64,000 bases of DNA from Ceratotherium simum simum (taxonomy: Eukaryota; Chordata; Mammalia; Perissodactyla; Rhinocerotidae), in NCBI RefSeq assembly GCF_000283155.1, contig NW_004454216.1:2649329-2713328 (forward strand), in the 5' to 3' direction. The notes beneath the pieces are model-generated. The model saw nothing but the letters and a program-made list of their open reading frames with translations. It was not told the origin of the DNA and ran no database searches. The position numbers and the translations under genes are program-made. Of the stretch, positions 32,576 to 46,300 are shown piece after piece (position 1 is the first letter of the stretch; each line of letters opens with the position of its first letter).

Positions 32576-33449
32576 GGTAGAGAGAATTTTGGAGCATGAA
32601 GCCCTGGAGGGGAAGGCAGGAGTGGGTTTGGGGCAGGATTTGCTCAGCCGGTGGAGCACAGGAGAGCACTGGAAAACCTAGTTAGCAGTGGAAGAAGAAG
32701 GCACCAGGATACATAAGAGTATGGAAAGGGAGATGGGAGAGAGCTTTGCCCAGAGTAAGCTCCTTCCCTTGCCTCCTCTCTTCTAACGGACCACAGAGAG
32801 AACCTTCTCCACCAAGCGCAGGTGTCATTTATCTTGACACCCCAAGCTCCGTCCTGGAGAGACAAGATGAGGCAGGGGAGGGGCACGCTGGTTGTGTATC
32901 AGGACATGAGCCTTTGGCCCCCTATCCTGGGAATCAGGGATCAGGCTGCTGCCCCAGCTTTACCACTAGGTGCATAGAGAGGCATGCCCATCCACCCACC
33001 TCCTCCCAGGTCCCTTCCTGCCCAGGGGCTCAGCCTAACTCACAGGAGCCTGGTCAGGGGCATGGGATCAGGGTATTCTCTGTGACTGAGTTGGCTGGGA
33101 ATAGGACCCTGCAGTGACAGGTATGTTTTCTTCATAGGGGACACAGTTCAGTAGTTGGAGTCAGAGATGCTTCCGTTGCAGGACGAAAAGGATTTGAGAA
33201 GCGGCAGCTCGGTCACCACTTCTGGGCTGAGTGGAGCAGGACAGAAAAGTAAAAGTAAATGTAGAAGCTCCAGCCCTTTAACTGCACAGCAGGGTTCCCG
33301 GTACCAGTACCGAGCAGGAAACCACACCCTATTGCCTTTTCTGTCCCCTAAACTTTAATCCCCACCAGCCGAATAAGCTCTTCTGTCGGAATACCTGTTT
33401 CGTTGGTTTCATATATCACCATTTATGACGCTAGTAAAAACAAAAGAAA

Positions 33450-34306
33450 GTGAACATATTTAAAAGCCCTCTTTATTTATAAGACTAGGAAAACAAACGC
33501 TGAGTTATGAGAATCTCCTTCAGAACCACAAATGGAAACATAGCTCAGAAGAGAAATATTTTGACAGGAAACAAAAATCATCATAAATCACCCATCTAAT
33601 AGCTGGCTTGCTTCTCCCCTGTTTGAAAGGGGTTTCAGGCTGAGACTGGTAAATATATAACAGGCCCCTACTTTGTCCCCAAAAGTCCACACACTTTTAA
33701 TTAACGGGAGAACTGAGGTTACTAAAGACACTTCACTCTGCATTATCTGAGAGGAAATTTCAATCATTGTTAACTTGAGATTGGGTATTGTCCTGGAGAA
33801 TTAAAGGATCCCAAGGTGGCGTTAAGAGAACCACTTGAGTCTCAGTAGATGGAGGCACCAGAACAAAGGCAAAGATGTATTTCAGCACCTTTTCCTTAAT
33901 TCTCTCACCGGGACAACACTGAGTGGAATGAAAGCAGTGAGAAGTACAGGCAGATGTGCTTCCAAATACAGACTTGGCTTGCTCTGAGAACACGGGTTCC
34001 TCTAGAATGTCTGTACGCTCCCAAATTAAAAATAAACAGGGATGGGAGTAGTCATTCTCTACTTTGTAAATTCTTCCCTTCCCACAGTCTATAAAATGTT
34101 GCAGAATCCTAGACCAGGGCGAAAACACCAGTGGTGAGAATTTCAGGAGCCTGAGCCTAAAGGAAGTCCATGCTGACTGACTGGGTAATTTGAGCAAGAT
34201 TGCACATGTTCCGGTGGAGCACAAATGTGGAATATTAGGACAGCGTGGTTCCAGCGCCAAATCCAGAGTTGCTGGGGGAAGGTGGTGTGGTGAGGACACT
34301 TCATTC
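33450..34306 (-). other. UPK1B: UPK1B 3'UTR
   Basis: It follows the stop codon on the minus strand. A canonical AATAAA lies at 33477-33472 (minus), which would place cleavage near 33450-33460 and give a 3'UTR of about 0.85 kb. I saw no other canonical signal between the stop and this point. The end is a prediction. Confidence 0.6.
33472..33477 (-). promoter_or_regulatory. UPK1B: Poly(A) signal AATAAA of UPK1B (predicted)
   Basis: Read on the minus strand, the hexamer is a perfect AATAAA about 830 nt downstream of the UPK1B stop codon. It is the best candidate in the segment. Confidence 0.55.
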
Positions 34307-34357
34307 TTAATATTCAATTCTGCTCCAGTAGAACATGGTACCCAGGAGAACCCAAAA
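34307..34357 (-). CDS. UPK1B: UPK1B last coding exon (residues 245-260 and stop)
   Basis: The acceptor tgtattctag ends at 34358 after a pyrimidine-rich tract. The coding part is 16 codons (FWVLLGTMFYWSRIEY) and a TAA at 34309-34307, completing membrane segment 4 and the short tail. The coding part is only 51 nt and is masked by a much longer overlapping open frame, but its match to the known UPK1B C-terminus and its phase settle the assignment. Confidence 0.97.
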   Translation of the reverse strand, partial: FWVLLGTMFYWSRIEY

Positions 34358-37300
34358 CTAGAATACAAGGGGGAAAAGAAACAAAGAATAATAAATACGG
34401 AATTGTTTTAGAAACATCTCAAACTTGGGGAAAAAATGATGTTAGGTTCATTCAGGCTTAGGTGACACTGGATTTTTAAGAGTAATCTTGCTTTAAGCAA
34501 CATCACAGGGTAGAGGTAACACTGAGTCCATCCTGCCATTCAGAGGTGACTTCCCTGTCCCCCTACTCCACCCCAATCTGCATCTAGACTCCCCATCAGC
34601 TGGGGTACCCCTCTCCCTTCTGTGCTATATTAGCCCCCTGGGGAAATTCTTTCTTCTTCCCATCAGGACTAATTACCCTCCAGTGGAGTCCTATTTCTAG
34701 TATGCACCATTTGTGGTATAAGTTTCTTGCATCTAGTGTTGAACCTCCTGGGACTCCCTCTTTTCCTAAAAATGCTTGTGACCTGGAACAGCTGCCCCTG
34801 GAGAATGTATCACAGAATTCAAGACATTTGACTCAGGCAAGGGGCTAGAATATCTGGGGTCTGTTGCAGATCTGCCACTCACTCCCTGCATCTGTAAAGG
34901 AATGATAATAATATCTTCTTCACCTACCCCAGAGTTAGAAGATTGAATGAGAGAATGAAATAATGATAATACTAATGTCTAATGTTTATTGGTAACTTAC
35001 TATGCATCAGACACTGTTCTGAGTGCTACACACACAACTCAATTTAACGCTTCCAAAACCCTATGAAGAAACTGAGGCACAGAGAAGATAAGTAACTGAG
35101 CCAAGGAGACTGGCTACCTACCTCGCTACCATTGGGTGGATTTAATGTTAAAAGTATTTGACATGACGTCCTGTCCATAGCAGGCCCTCAATCCATTTAG
35201 TTCACTTCCCTTCCCTCTTCTGAATTTCAAGGGGACTTGCTAGACCCAGAGTCCATTTGGTGCTTGTGGAAGTATCAAGGGTTCAATACCAAGGGTTTCA
35301 TCTGGTCTGCAGTTCTAAATTCTCCAAAGCCTTTAAACATCATCCCACAGTTCCTGCTAGCATGGCATGAATAGAAACGTCACTGTTACCATTTTTCATC
35401 GTTCAACAAATTATCGAGCACTGACTCTGTGCTCTGCTAGGCACTGGGGATACAAACGGCAGCTATACCCAGGCGTTTGGCAGAGACACAGACCTCATAG
35501 TGGAGTGACAGTGACAGAGGTGTGTGCAGGGTGTGGCGGGAGTTCCTAGGAGGGTGGATTGAGGGATCATAGAAGACTTCTCGATGGAGTTGATTTTCTC
35601 TTCCTGCCTCTCCCAGTTTCTCACGCCTCAACCTAGCATCTCTTAATGTGAGGGGCGCAGACATCCGAGGGACCCCTTCAGGGGTCCATGATGTCAAGAC
35701 TATTCGCATAACAATATTAAGACTTTATTTCCCTTTTCACTGTTTCACTGATGGTGCAAAAGCACTGCAGGGTAAGCTGTTGGCATCTTAGCAAGACTCA
35801 AGGCAGAGCATGAACCCGTGTCAGTCGTCATTGTATTCTCCACTGCCAGGCACTTGCAGTAAAAAAAAAAATGCCAGTTTTACTTGAGATTGTCCTTGAT
35901 GAAGCAGTAAGAATTACCAATTTTATTAAATGTTTACCTTTGAGTACACATCTTTTTAACATTCTGTACACCAGAAAGGAAGTGTGCATAAGGCAGTTTT
36001 ATTGCCTACTGAAACATGATGGTTGTCCTGAGGAAAAGCACTTGCGTGATTGAGTTGTGCACTGAACCAGACAGTTTTTCATGAAACACCATTTTTACTT
36101 GAAAAAATGACTAACAGACAAGCTATGGTTATTCAGATTGGGTGTTTGGCAGACATTTTCTAGAAAACTTACGAAGTGAGTCTATCACTTCAGGGAAAGC
36201 AACTGACAATATTTGTTGCCAGTAATAAATTTGAGAAGTTAAGCAAAAGTCAGAAAACTTGTATCTGTCATGATGAGCTTGATAGCCTCCCAATGTGTCA
36301 AGTCTTTTCACATGTGATTTCTTGGTATTGTATAAAGAAATCACCCAACATTTGGAAGATCTGCATAACACAGTGAACCAATGTTTTCCCAAATAATCAA
36401 TGCACAATGTTATAAAATCATGAATGGGTAAAAGATTTATGCAAACTGCCAGATAAACCAATGTAATGTATTTTAATGTAATAGAGTCTGAAAAGTTCAT
36501 TAACATAGTTTCAGATTCCTTTTTGCAGCTAACCTTTAAGAAACTACTACTTGGGCCGGCGCCGTGGCTTAGCGGTTAAGTGCTCGCACTCTGCTGCTGG
36601 CGGCCCGGGTTCGGATCCCGGGCGCGCACCGACGCACTGCTTCTCTGGCCATGCTGAGGCCGCGTCCCACATACAGAAACTAGAAGGATGTGCAGCTATG
36701 ACATACAACTATCCACTAGGGCTTTGGGGGGAAAATAAATAAATAAAATCTTAAAAAAAAAAAAAAAGGAAACTACTACTTGTCAAGTTTTGTGTAGTGT
36801 CAAAAAAGATTATTCACAATTATCTTTAAATAAAGCTACCCAAACATTCCTGGTTTTTTCAACTACATATCAGTGTGAGGATGGATTTTCTTCAAATTCT
36901 TCAACCTAAGCAACATATTATAACAGATTAAATAAAGAAGCAAATATGAGAACCCAGCTGTCTTCTATGAAAGCCACACATTGAAGAGATAAAATGTAAA
37001 ACAAGGACACTTTTCTCAGTGTTTTTTTGTTTTGGAAAATAGTCACTTTTTCCACAAAAAATATATTGTTAATTTTAACATGTAATTGGTTTATTATTGT
37101 TATTTCAACTGAATTAATAAGTATTTAAAATAATTCTCTGTTAATTTCCAATGGGGTAAATATCAGTAGATACAGCCCCATAGACAGAAGCTTTTTGGAG
37201 TCCTCAGTAATTTTTGAGAGTGTAACAGGGTTCTGAAACCAAAGTTTGGGACTGCTTCCCAAATGCAATGGCTCTTAATCCTGACAGCAAATTAGAATCA

Positions 37301-40300
37301 TCTGGAAAATTAAAAAAAAATGTCTAGGTCTTACCCCCAGCTCAGCTGAATCAAAATCTCAGTGGTTGGGGTCCCGGCATGCTCTTTTCCCCCAAGCTCC
37401 CCTGGGAGGTTTTAATGCGCAAGCAGGCTGAGACCCCCGGCCTACCCTCTTGCTGCACGCACATCAGATAGAGTGGGCTTCTAGAAGGACAAGGTGAGAT
37501 TGGTGAAGGCAGCTCTTTGGAAGGAGCGAGGCAGATTAGTGTCAGGCAGGAGCCACCTAGGTAGACGACAGTCTTTGATATCTAATTGTAATGAATGAAT
37601 GGGATCTGGAGAGCCGGAGGAGCAGGCAGGTGCATCCCAGTCCGCCAGAAGAAGGACCTGGTTAGCAGGGCACATCCTTCCCCTGGTAGAGGAAGTTAAC
37701 TCCCCACCTCCCCAGGGAACCCACCGCCCTTGCTCTGGTGCCAGCAGCTTCCTGACTAGTCCTCAGGTCTGAGTGTGGTTGGGCTAACCAACGGGCAATC
37801 TCAAGCTTTCTCCTTATCATTATCTTCTCAGAAATACAACAGGTGCCAGGAAATACTCACAGTCCAGCAGAGAATGGCAAATCCAAACCAGGCAACCCCC
37901 CAGGCATGTCGGTTCATTGGTCCGGAGATGAGTTCATAGCAGCCCTGGAGGTGGTGGCAGTTCCCCATCGGTGCGAGAGGAACCAGAACAAAAGATGTTA
38001 GAGATGGGGCGGAAAGCTGATTGCTATTTGAATCAATGCCAGTCCAAGTCCCGTTTCCCATAACCAGGCTATTTCTACATCCCCCTGGACAGCCAGGTAT
38101 GAACTGTGCTTTGTTGAGGGAATAGAAATAACCCTGTTGAACAACTATTCGATATCACATTTATTCGTGTCTTTATCATTCAATCTAACTAATAGAGGTG
38201 CTGCTATTTCAGCATAACATTTTTTTTATTGAATACCATGGACAATGTAAAGTATTCTTAGTAAAATTTGAATTTTTTTTCTCCCCAAAGATTTTATTGG
38301 TGATTTGTTTGAGGGCAGAGTTACTTTTTGATTTGTTTATTTTTAAATAAAAGTGCTTCCAGTCTATGAAAACCAGAGGCTTTTTTTCTTTTATCATTAA
38401 AGGAACCCCTATGCCATGCTTTCTAAATTTTCATTGGACATCATATTTCAATGTATCTCTATTGGATTCTAGTGAGACTTTGAAGAGCCATAATGTGCAT
38501 GCAAAAGAGTGATTCATTTTTTAATCATCGGATCATTCATTCATGCATGATCCAGTAAGTGTTTATACGTGGCACACTCTGTTCTACTCATTATGCAAAG
38601 GGCTGGAGTGATACACACATGCAGGGCTAGACCTGCCCTCTGCCGTCTGAGTGACCTCTACTAAAGCCCTGGGAATCACAGGAATGCCTAGGAAATGCAA
38701 TACCCAGACTGCTTTCATGAACCATTGAAGTCCAGAGGGAAATGACCTTGAAAGGCTGAGCCTGAAGTTGAGGCCCCACCCAGGGCTACAGGTGGCCACT
38801 TGAGGTTCTGTCCTTTCTGATCTGCCCCAGTCCCCTGTTAATCCACTTACATGCCCTGCCTTTGCTGCATATGCCTTGATTTCTCTCCCATTTACTCTTC
38901 TCCATCTAAGTTACAGGCACCTCCATTCACCTAGATACCTGAACGGAAAATTTTAGAGTTATCCTTAACTGTTCTTCTCTTATCCAACATCAAATACTTA
39001 TGCAAAACCTTTTGGGTCTACTTTTAAAATACATCTCAAATCCAAACATTATTACCTCCTGCAACCACCTTCGTCCACCACGGCTTCACTCCAGGATTGC
39101 TACAATAGCCTCCTAACTGGTCTCCCTGAGGCCTGAGTTCACTCTTGGCACCCTATTAGTTTTCATACAGTGCCAGGGGGATCCTTGTAAAACATAAATC
39201 AATCACTTCACATTCCTGCTCCAAAACAATGGCTTCCCACCACGCTTAAAATGAAGTTCTAAGTCTTCACAACAGCCTGTGAGGTCCTGTCTGATATGGC
39301 TCTCCCTCTCTCTATGACCCTAGATTCCACTACCAGAGGCTGTCTCACTGTAAAGCTAATGAGCTTAAGCTTCAGAACTCCTTACCTGCAAGACCATTTC
39401 AAGGTCCTGTGCCTAATTTTATATGCATATTTTTAATTGTTTTTCCTAAGGAAGAACCCTCCCTACAAATTTTATAAGCTTCAGGCCCTATGAAATCTGG
39501 ATCCATCCTTGCCTTCTGCTCCTCCTTCACTCATTCTTGTCATGCCATACTGATCTCCTTGATGTTCTTCCAAAAAGCTAAGAGTGCTCCCACCTCAGGG
39601 CCTTGGCACTTGCTGCTTCCCTTGTTTAGAACTCTCTTCACCAATCTTCCAGGATCTCCTTTCCTCACTTAGTTCAGAACTCTGCAAAAATCATCTCAAC
39701 AAAGCCTTTCCCAACAACCATAGAGAAAAATACCCGTTGCCCCATCATTCTCCATGTACTTCTCCTGCTTTATTTCTGCTCATGGCATTTATCACTACCT
39801 GGAATTATCATGTATTTGTTTGGTAACTTATTTGTTGTCTGTCTCCCATATTACAGTGCAAGCTCTACAAGGGTAGGGGTTTATCTTGCTCTTTGTTGAA
39901 TCTCTAGAACCTAGAACAAGTGTTGGCACAAAGTGCCTGGCACAAAGTAACCACCTAATCGACGTTGACAGGGTGAATGGAATGTGATATGAAGTAATGG
40001 TTACAACAGTGTCATAAGTGACACACTTGATGGTTCACAAACCCTCCTATATCCATTACTCACTTGATCCTCCTGACAATCCTGGGAGGTAGTCATTTGT
40101 CCAGTAATATGTACAAAAGGCCACTTATGCTAGGTGCCAGGACTGGGCTACACATTCAGCTGTGACAGGATAGAAATGGTTTTTGCCCTCATGGAGCTCA
40201 CACAGCCAGTTTTTTCACCTCTTCTCATTTAGTGCCTTTCATGATGGTCTTTTTTGTGTGTGTGTTTGAGGAAGATTAGCCCTGGGCTAACATCCGTTGC

Positions 40301-43300
40301 CAATCTTCCCCTACTTTATATGGGACGCCGCCAGAGCATGGCTTGACAAGCAGTGTGTCTGTCTGTGCCTGGTCTCCGAACCTGCGAACTCCGGGCTGCT
40401 GAAGTGGAGCAAATGCACTTAACCCCTACGCCAGCGGGCAGGCCCTTCATGATGCCTTTTCACCATTGTAGCCTCGCTTAACTTGATCCTCCTTCATTCC
40501 ATAATGTTCTTGAGGTGCAGTGATCAGAATCTGCACATAGCATTTCTGGGACAGATGGACCATGATGTAAGAATGCCCATGCTTGCATCCGATATGCTAT
40601 GTGAATTTCTGGTTGATTTCTATTATTACCACACTTATGATGACTTCTCTAATTTTGTTAACCTTCAGTTGTATGATGTAGATCTTGAAAAGCTACAATA
40701 TGCATGTGAAAAAGAGAGCCATTCACCTCTTCATTTTATCCATGCCTGCTTTGTGCCACGCATTATGTTAAGTATTGAAGATATAGAACTGAATAATGCA
40801 CGGCCCTCAAGGAGACTTATAGAAAAAATAGACTTGTGAACAAATAACTATAACATAGTTCAAGAGGTCAACTGCAATAAAAGAAGTAAAGTAGATGAGG
40901 TAGTGGGGTGGCATATTTTGCTTTGTGGAAAAGGATTGCTAGAGCAGAATTAGCAGGACCTGTAACTCAGAGAGAATGGTAGTGTGTAAGAATCTGGGGG
41001 ACTAGGGTAGGGAGAATTGGAAAGGATTAATAGAAAAGAGATTATGAAGGTGAAGAATGAGTGAGATTGAGAAGGAAGTAGCACAGGGAGTCAGAGACAG
41101 GGAGAGGAATTTCAGGATTCAGGAATTTGGTCGGGGAGTGGAGTTGAGTGATGAGGAGTTTGTAGTTGTGGTGCAGTTGGTGGGCAGTGGAGGTGGAAAT
41201 GTTAAGGACAAAGTGAGGCCAAGGGACTGTAAGGGAGGACATTAGCAGGGTTGTCAAAACAGGTGTGGAGCTCCTTCATTACTGGAATGTTATATGTGCT
41301 AGGGAAAATAGTGTTGCTGAGAGATTAACTGATTATCTGAGGGTAAACATCCTTTTTTGTCTCTTTCAAAGAGATGACAGTTTGTATGCAATTACAATCC
41401 AATCAAGATATGTCTGCATGGGCCAGTTCCAGTGTTGAAATATCGAAAGCATTTTATTACTCCTGAGAGTGATCATTATATTGTATATTGTGATTATAGG
41501 CAATGAATTTAATTTTATAGCAGTCTGAATATAAATGATTAAAATGATGCCAAAACAATGTTGCTGAAAAGCTAAATGAGGGTTGCTTTGAACGACGCTG
41601 CAAAATAATCTATACCACTCCCATTTCTTTTCTGGGTAAATGCAACCAACCCAAGTCCAGGCCCCCTTCCAGGTGTGGCAGGATGATTGGCAGTGCAGTG
41701 TCCTCCATTCTGAAAGTGCAGGTTCTATCATTTACTCCAAGACTAAAGAGTCCGACATTTCTCAATTATTGAATGAACTGGCACACGACTCGCTGTCCTC
41801 CAAGTGGTAACTCACAGAGCAGTGTACAGCATGTCAGAGGCTGACCCCAAGTATATAGGGATTCTCTGCTGGGCTTTTCGGGAATATTACCAAGTTCTTT
41901 CTTGGCTTAGAGTCTGGGCTCTGGCGCCAGATTGCTAGTGTTTGAATCCTGACTCTACCCTTTACTAGCTGGCTGACCTTGGCCAAGGTACTTATTAGCA
42001 TCTCTATATTTCAATTCCTTATCCATAAGATAGGGATCCTACTGGCACCTTCCTCTGAGCACTTGGAACAGTGTCTGGCTTTCAGTAAATACTCAATAAA
42101 TGTCAGTTTTCATGATCATCGTATCATACTCATTAGGCTGGAAACTCTTTTTCAAAAACCATCTGTATGTAAACTACCTTCTACCCAAATCACCAATCTA
42201 ATGTTTTATTAAGATTATTCTGTATTGTCACTGAATAAGGAATGTGGACGTATAATTACTGCATTTACCCTCAGAAATTCCCATTGCTTTGGAACTGGCA
42301 AAATGTTCTCTTTGTATTTCATCCCTTCCAATTTACATTTTGCAAAAATAGAGCAAATCGTTGTTTAATGTAAATAGTTTTTGAAATACTAATTCTATAC
42401 ATTGTACAAATATTTTTCATTTAAACAAAGTTGGATTTTGCTGTTGCATTCTCATGTTCTGTTAACTTTATTAAAATGTAAATTTTCCCAGATCAGCCCT
42501 AGATTAGCATTCACATGTTACTAACAGAGAAGGAAATAGTTTACAGGAGTTTTAGGAAAAAAGATGCAGAATTTCTTACCAAGAGACTATTACCTACAGT
42601 TAACCAGTATTTTCCTCACGAAGAGCACAGGAACTTTCTGGCAGGTCTTGGGAGGAGAGAGGACTCACCTGATTGTGATAATAACCAGGCACTCCGAGTT
42701 TGCAGGCCTCCAGGTTGAGAGGTTCTTTAAGATTGCTCATAACACAGCACTGACGAGGCCAGGGATAGTCAGCGTCGTTATTCTCGGTCCGGAAGGCTGA
42801 CGTGTATTTCTGCCAGTCTGATGGACCGTTGACGCCACAGCAATTGTCCTGTCAGCAGAGGAGAGACACAAAATTCTCTTCCACAGTCCTTGCTAGAGCC
42901 ATCAATGTAGCAACTGAGATTTTATGGAGAAAGAAGATATGGAAAGTGTACCACATCTTACGTTTACTAAAAATCCCCAAAGGAGAACGGAAAATACTGA
43001 TAACTTACATTTCGGAGTTTGCAAAATACTTTTACATTTATTACTTTACTAGCGATTAATGAGCTCTGTAGCCTTTGACAAGTTAAACTCTCCATGCCTC
43101 ATTTTCCCTAACAGTAAAATTGGGATAAATATAGTACCTACCTCATAGAGTTGTTGTGAGGATTAAATTAGTGAATACACTTAACACGTCTAGTACACTT
43201 AATGTGTCTAGTACAGCATCTGGCCATAGTAAACCTTAATAAATACTAATAATTAATACTAGCATCTTGATACTACAATGTGAAAGCAGTACAATTATTC

Positions 43301-46300
43301 TAATATTACATATGAGCAAATTGAGAACCAGAAAATTAAAATTTTTAGTGATGAAGAAATTATGAGTGATTCTTCTTGTTTTTCTTTTCTATATTTTTAA
43401 TTTTCTAGAATAATTATGTATTACTTTTATAATGGGAGAAAATAAACTGGAAAAAAATAACCAAAACCTGGTGGCACAGAGCTATGCCTCCACAAGGACA
43501 AGGAAAATCAATGAACACATAGCTAACTCGTTACACTTTGGACAGAATTGAGGATACAGGATAAAACACAATTCATATCACTTTCCTTCCTTTTTACAAA
43601 TTTTGCTGAAATGTTTCAAGGGAAGAAATTAAAACTATGGGCATCTCTCAACTTTTAGAATAAATATATCCAAGCAAACTTGATGATAAGTCAACTGTCT
43701 TAAAAGCATGTCCTATTTTGCCACCGGATTATGAAAATATCTCACCAAAGGAAATAATCATCCTGTATTTTGACCAGAGCATTTTGGGGAAAAATGGTTA
43801 AGTTTGAGCCAGGCTTATTTCAGACTTGGGTTTAAAAAGTTGGTAAGTAGATTTTTCAAATGTGTGAACATTCAAACTGGTGTTTGCCACAGAGGAGGGG
43901 GTTGAGGGGGGAAGGGTGAAATGGGTGAAGGGGATTAAGGGGTACAAACTTAAATAGGTCATGGGGATGTAATGTACAGCATAGGGAATATAGCCAATGA
44001 TATTGTAATAGCTTTGTATGATGACAGATGGTTATTAGTCTTATCAGGGTCATCATTTTGTAATGTAAATAAATGTCAAATCACTACATTGTACACTTGA
44101 AACTAATACAATATTGTATGTCAACTATACTTCAATAAAAAACCAACCAAACAAACAGATGTGTGAGCATGCACATTTTCATTTGAAGAGTTTAGATCTT
44201 GCTAACAGAGCGGAAAATATGCTTGACCTATAGTCAGAAGAGCGATAGAAAGTGGCCAATGAATTGGAGGTCCAAATGGGGTAAAAAAAAATATTGGAAT
44301 GGGAATATTAGAATAAATGAAGAAAGTATAGAAGATAGAGGGTAAAGAGAGAGTTCAAAGAACAGGTGGAGGTTGTAAGGGAGTTGGCTGATGACAGACT
44401 GGAACGGTGGTGGTGGGGTGGGGAGGGGAAGTAGGGGGCTGTGTGAGAGTTGGGTCAGATCAGGGCTTATGTAGGGGAAAAGAATCTATATACATATAAC
44501 AATGTAGGGATGATAGTGAATATTCTGACAGACTTGGACTTTTGATGGTATTTGAAGTAAACTTGGATATAAGGTATGATTTCCAGTTAGAGAAAACCAG
44601 GTGATCAAATCAAGTCAGAGCCCATAGTCTTTAGCAGGACTAGCCCATAGGAGGTGTGAAAAGGTACTAAAAAAGCAGAATAGACAATAACTGCCACTTG
44701 AGTTCACTGTGGGGCAGAGGAGGCACCATTTTTCTTCTAATGTAAGTAATGCCTGAGTTCTAAGAGGCAGAGTGTGTGATTAATATAAATTTCTTGACAC
44801 TGTCGTTATCCTTATAAATGGAAGCTAATCAGCATCATGTCTTGAAATAAAATATAGATCTAGGGGTCCCACTGAGTCATGTGTACACCCCACGCCCCCT
44901 GCCATAAGAGGAATAGATGAACTTGCTTTGTCAAGCCTCTTTTTGAAGGAAACCCCTTTGGAGGCTGTGGTCCCCACACTTTGACTTCACTCCCAACCAT
45001 ACATACACCTCTGGACACTGGTTTAGGTACAAAATGGCATCTCCCTAAGACCGCAGGCATTACCTGGAGCATGAGCCTGTCCCAGGTTTTGGTGACTCCG
45101 TTGTTTTTCCATTGGTCATCATTGTTTGGAGGGCTGTTGTTTTGGTACCTCTCCAGCATCTGCTTCAAGAAGAGGTTGCGTGTGAACTATGGTGGGAGGA
45201 GCAACAAAGAGGGAGAGTTAGCTCACCAGTCCCCAAGGAGGTAAAGTGCCTTGCTTGGCCTGTTGCTGGGGGCACTGAACATTGTCTCCTGGAGTAAAAC
45301 TGTGCTCAGAGGCACTGAGTAGGGGCAGGGTGGGTGTGAGGCTGCTTTGGTTGGCTGAAGTCCCCCACCTTCAAAGAAATCCCAGTGAGACCAGGGTGGA
45401 CAGGCATTGTAGGGTGGCTTAGGCTAGGGAATGGAGGAAAGGAGAGAAAGCAGGATGCAGAATTGAGAGGAAGTCTTAGACATGGTGGATTATTGATCAT
45501 CCTATTGGAGGGCCAGTGGCCATGGCGGAGTGGTGAAGAGCATGGAGGTTACAAGCTTGGGCCCTGGGAGTCACCCTGCCTTGACTCAGGATTCTCTCTT
45601 TCACTTACCAGCTGTGTAACTTTGGACAAGTTACTTTACTTTCTTAAGTTTCATTTTTTGCATCTCTAGGACGACAACAGTGATAATATCTATTTCATAG
45701 GGTTATTATAAAGGTTAAGTAAAATTATATATATATTATTAATGTGTGTATTAGGGTGTCTGGTATGGACTAAGGGCTTAATACATGTCAGCTACTATAT
45801 TATGATGATGATAGTGATGATTCATATGATCATTTTTGCTCTGTGCTTTTTGAGACTGTACTCACAAAGTCTCGTTGTGTTGCTGCTGTGATACAAGATG
45901 CCACTTCAAAGCCGTATACGATAAACATCAGAATGAAATACTAGAAGAGAAACAAATGAAATAAGAGAATGACATTTGCTTCCAGAGAGATTTTTTTAAT
46001 GTTTTTTTCAGCACATTATTCTAAATATAACCATCCATTCATGTAGTTATTCAACAAACACTCATTGATCTGCTGCTTCGAGCAAGACTTGGCAGTGGGT
46101 ATAATCAGCTCAATTCTCTCCTTTTCCCAGAGAACAAATGACCATTGAATACAGGGCTTTCTCAGCCCAGTATCCTGTATTTCTATTTTAACTGGGAAAA
46201 ACAAATCCAAAAGGGTGAACTGATATATGTGTGTGTGTGTGTGTGTTTGTTCAACGGCTGGCAAGGGTCTTAGTGTATCAGACATTATGTAGAGCCTCAA

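Larger units (their letters stand above)
26061..33449. other. Convergent intergenic spacer between B4GALT4 and UPK1B
   Basis: No known gene is recognised in this stretch. It holds MIR remnants (about 27760-27960, 28670-28850 and around 29580-29720), three ERE SINEs, a GT-rich microsatellite at about 30440-30473, and a GC-richer, repeat-poor patch at about 31440-31760 that could be regulatory. Part of it may be long 3'UTR of B4GALT4. A 180-codon antisense open frame at 26111-26653 is discussed in the findings. Confidence 0.6.
34358..37860 (-). other. UPK1B: UPK1B intron 7 (last)
   Basis: A phase 0 intron of 3.5 kb. It holds MIR/L2 remnants (about 34790-35110 and 35405-35525), the hAT relic at about 35640-37255 split by an ERE, and a MER5-like fragment at about 37262-37445. 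Confidence 0.8.
37945..42668 (-). other. UPK1B: UPK1B intron 6
   Basis: A phase 0 intron of 4.7 kb. It contains an L2 3' end in plus orientation (about 38850-39990), an ERE at 40247-40445, MIR-like sequence near 40.7 kb and 41.9-42.1 kb, and AT-rich unassigned DNA. Confidence 0.8.

Noticed and set aside
40483..40839. 118-codon plus-strand frame that looks fairly protein-like
   Set aside because: Its second half is MIR/L2-like sequence (TGCTTTGTGCCACGCATTATG and following), it lies antisense inside a UPK1B intron, and no domain is recognised.
44860..45168. Minus-strand ORF starting MKQMLERYQ
   Set aside because: It is UPK1B coding exon 4 read from an internal Met through the donor into the intron; the true exon is 45186-45064.
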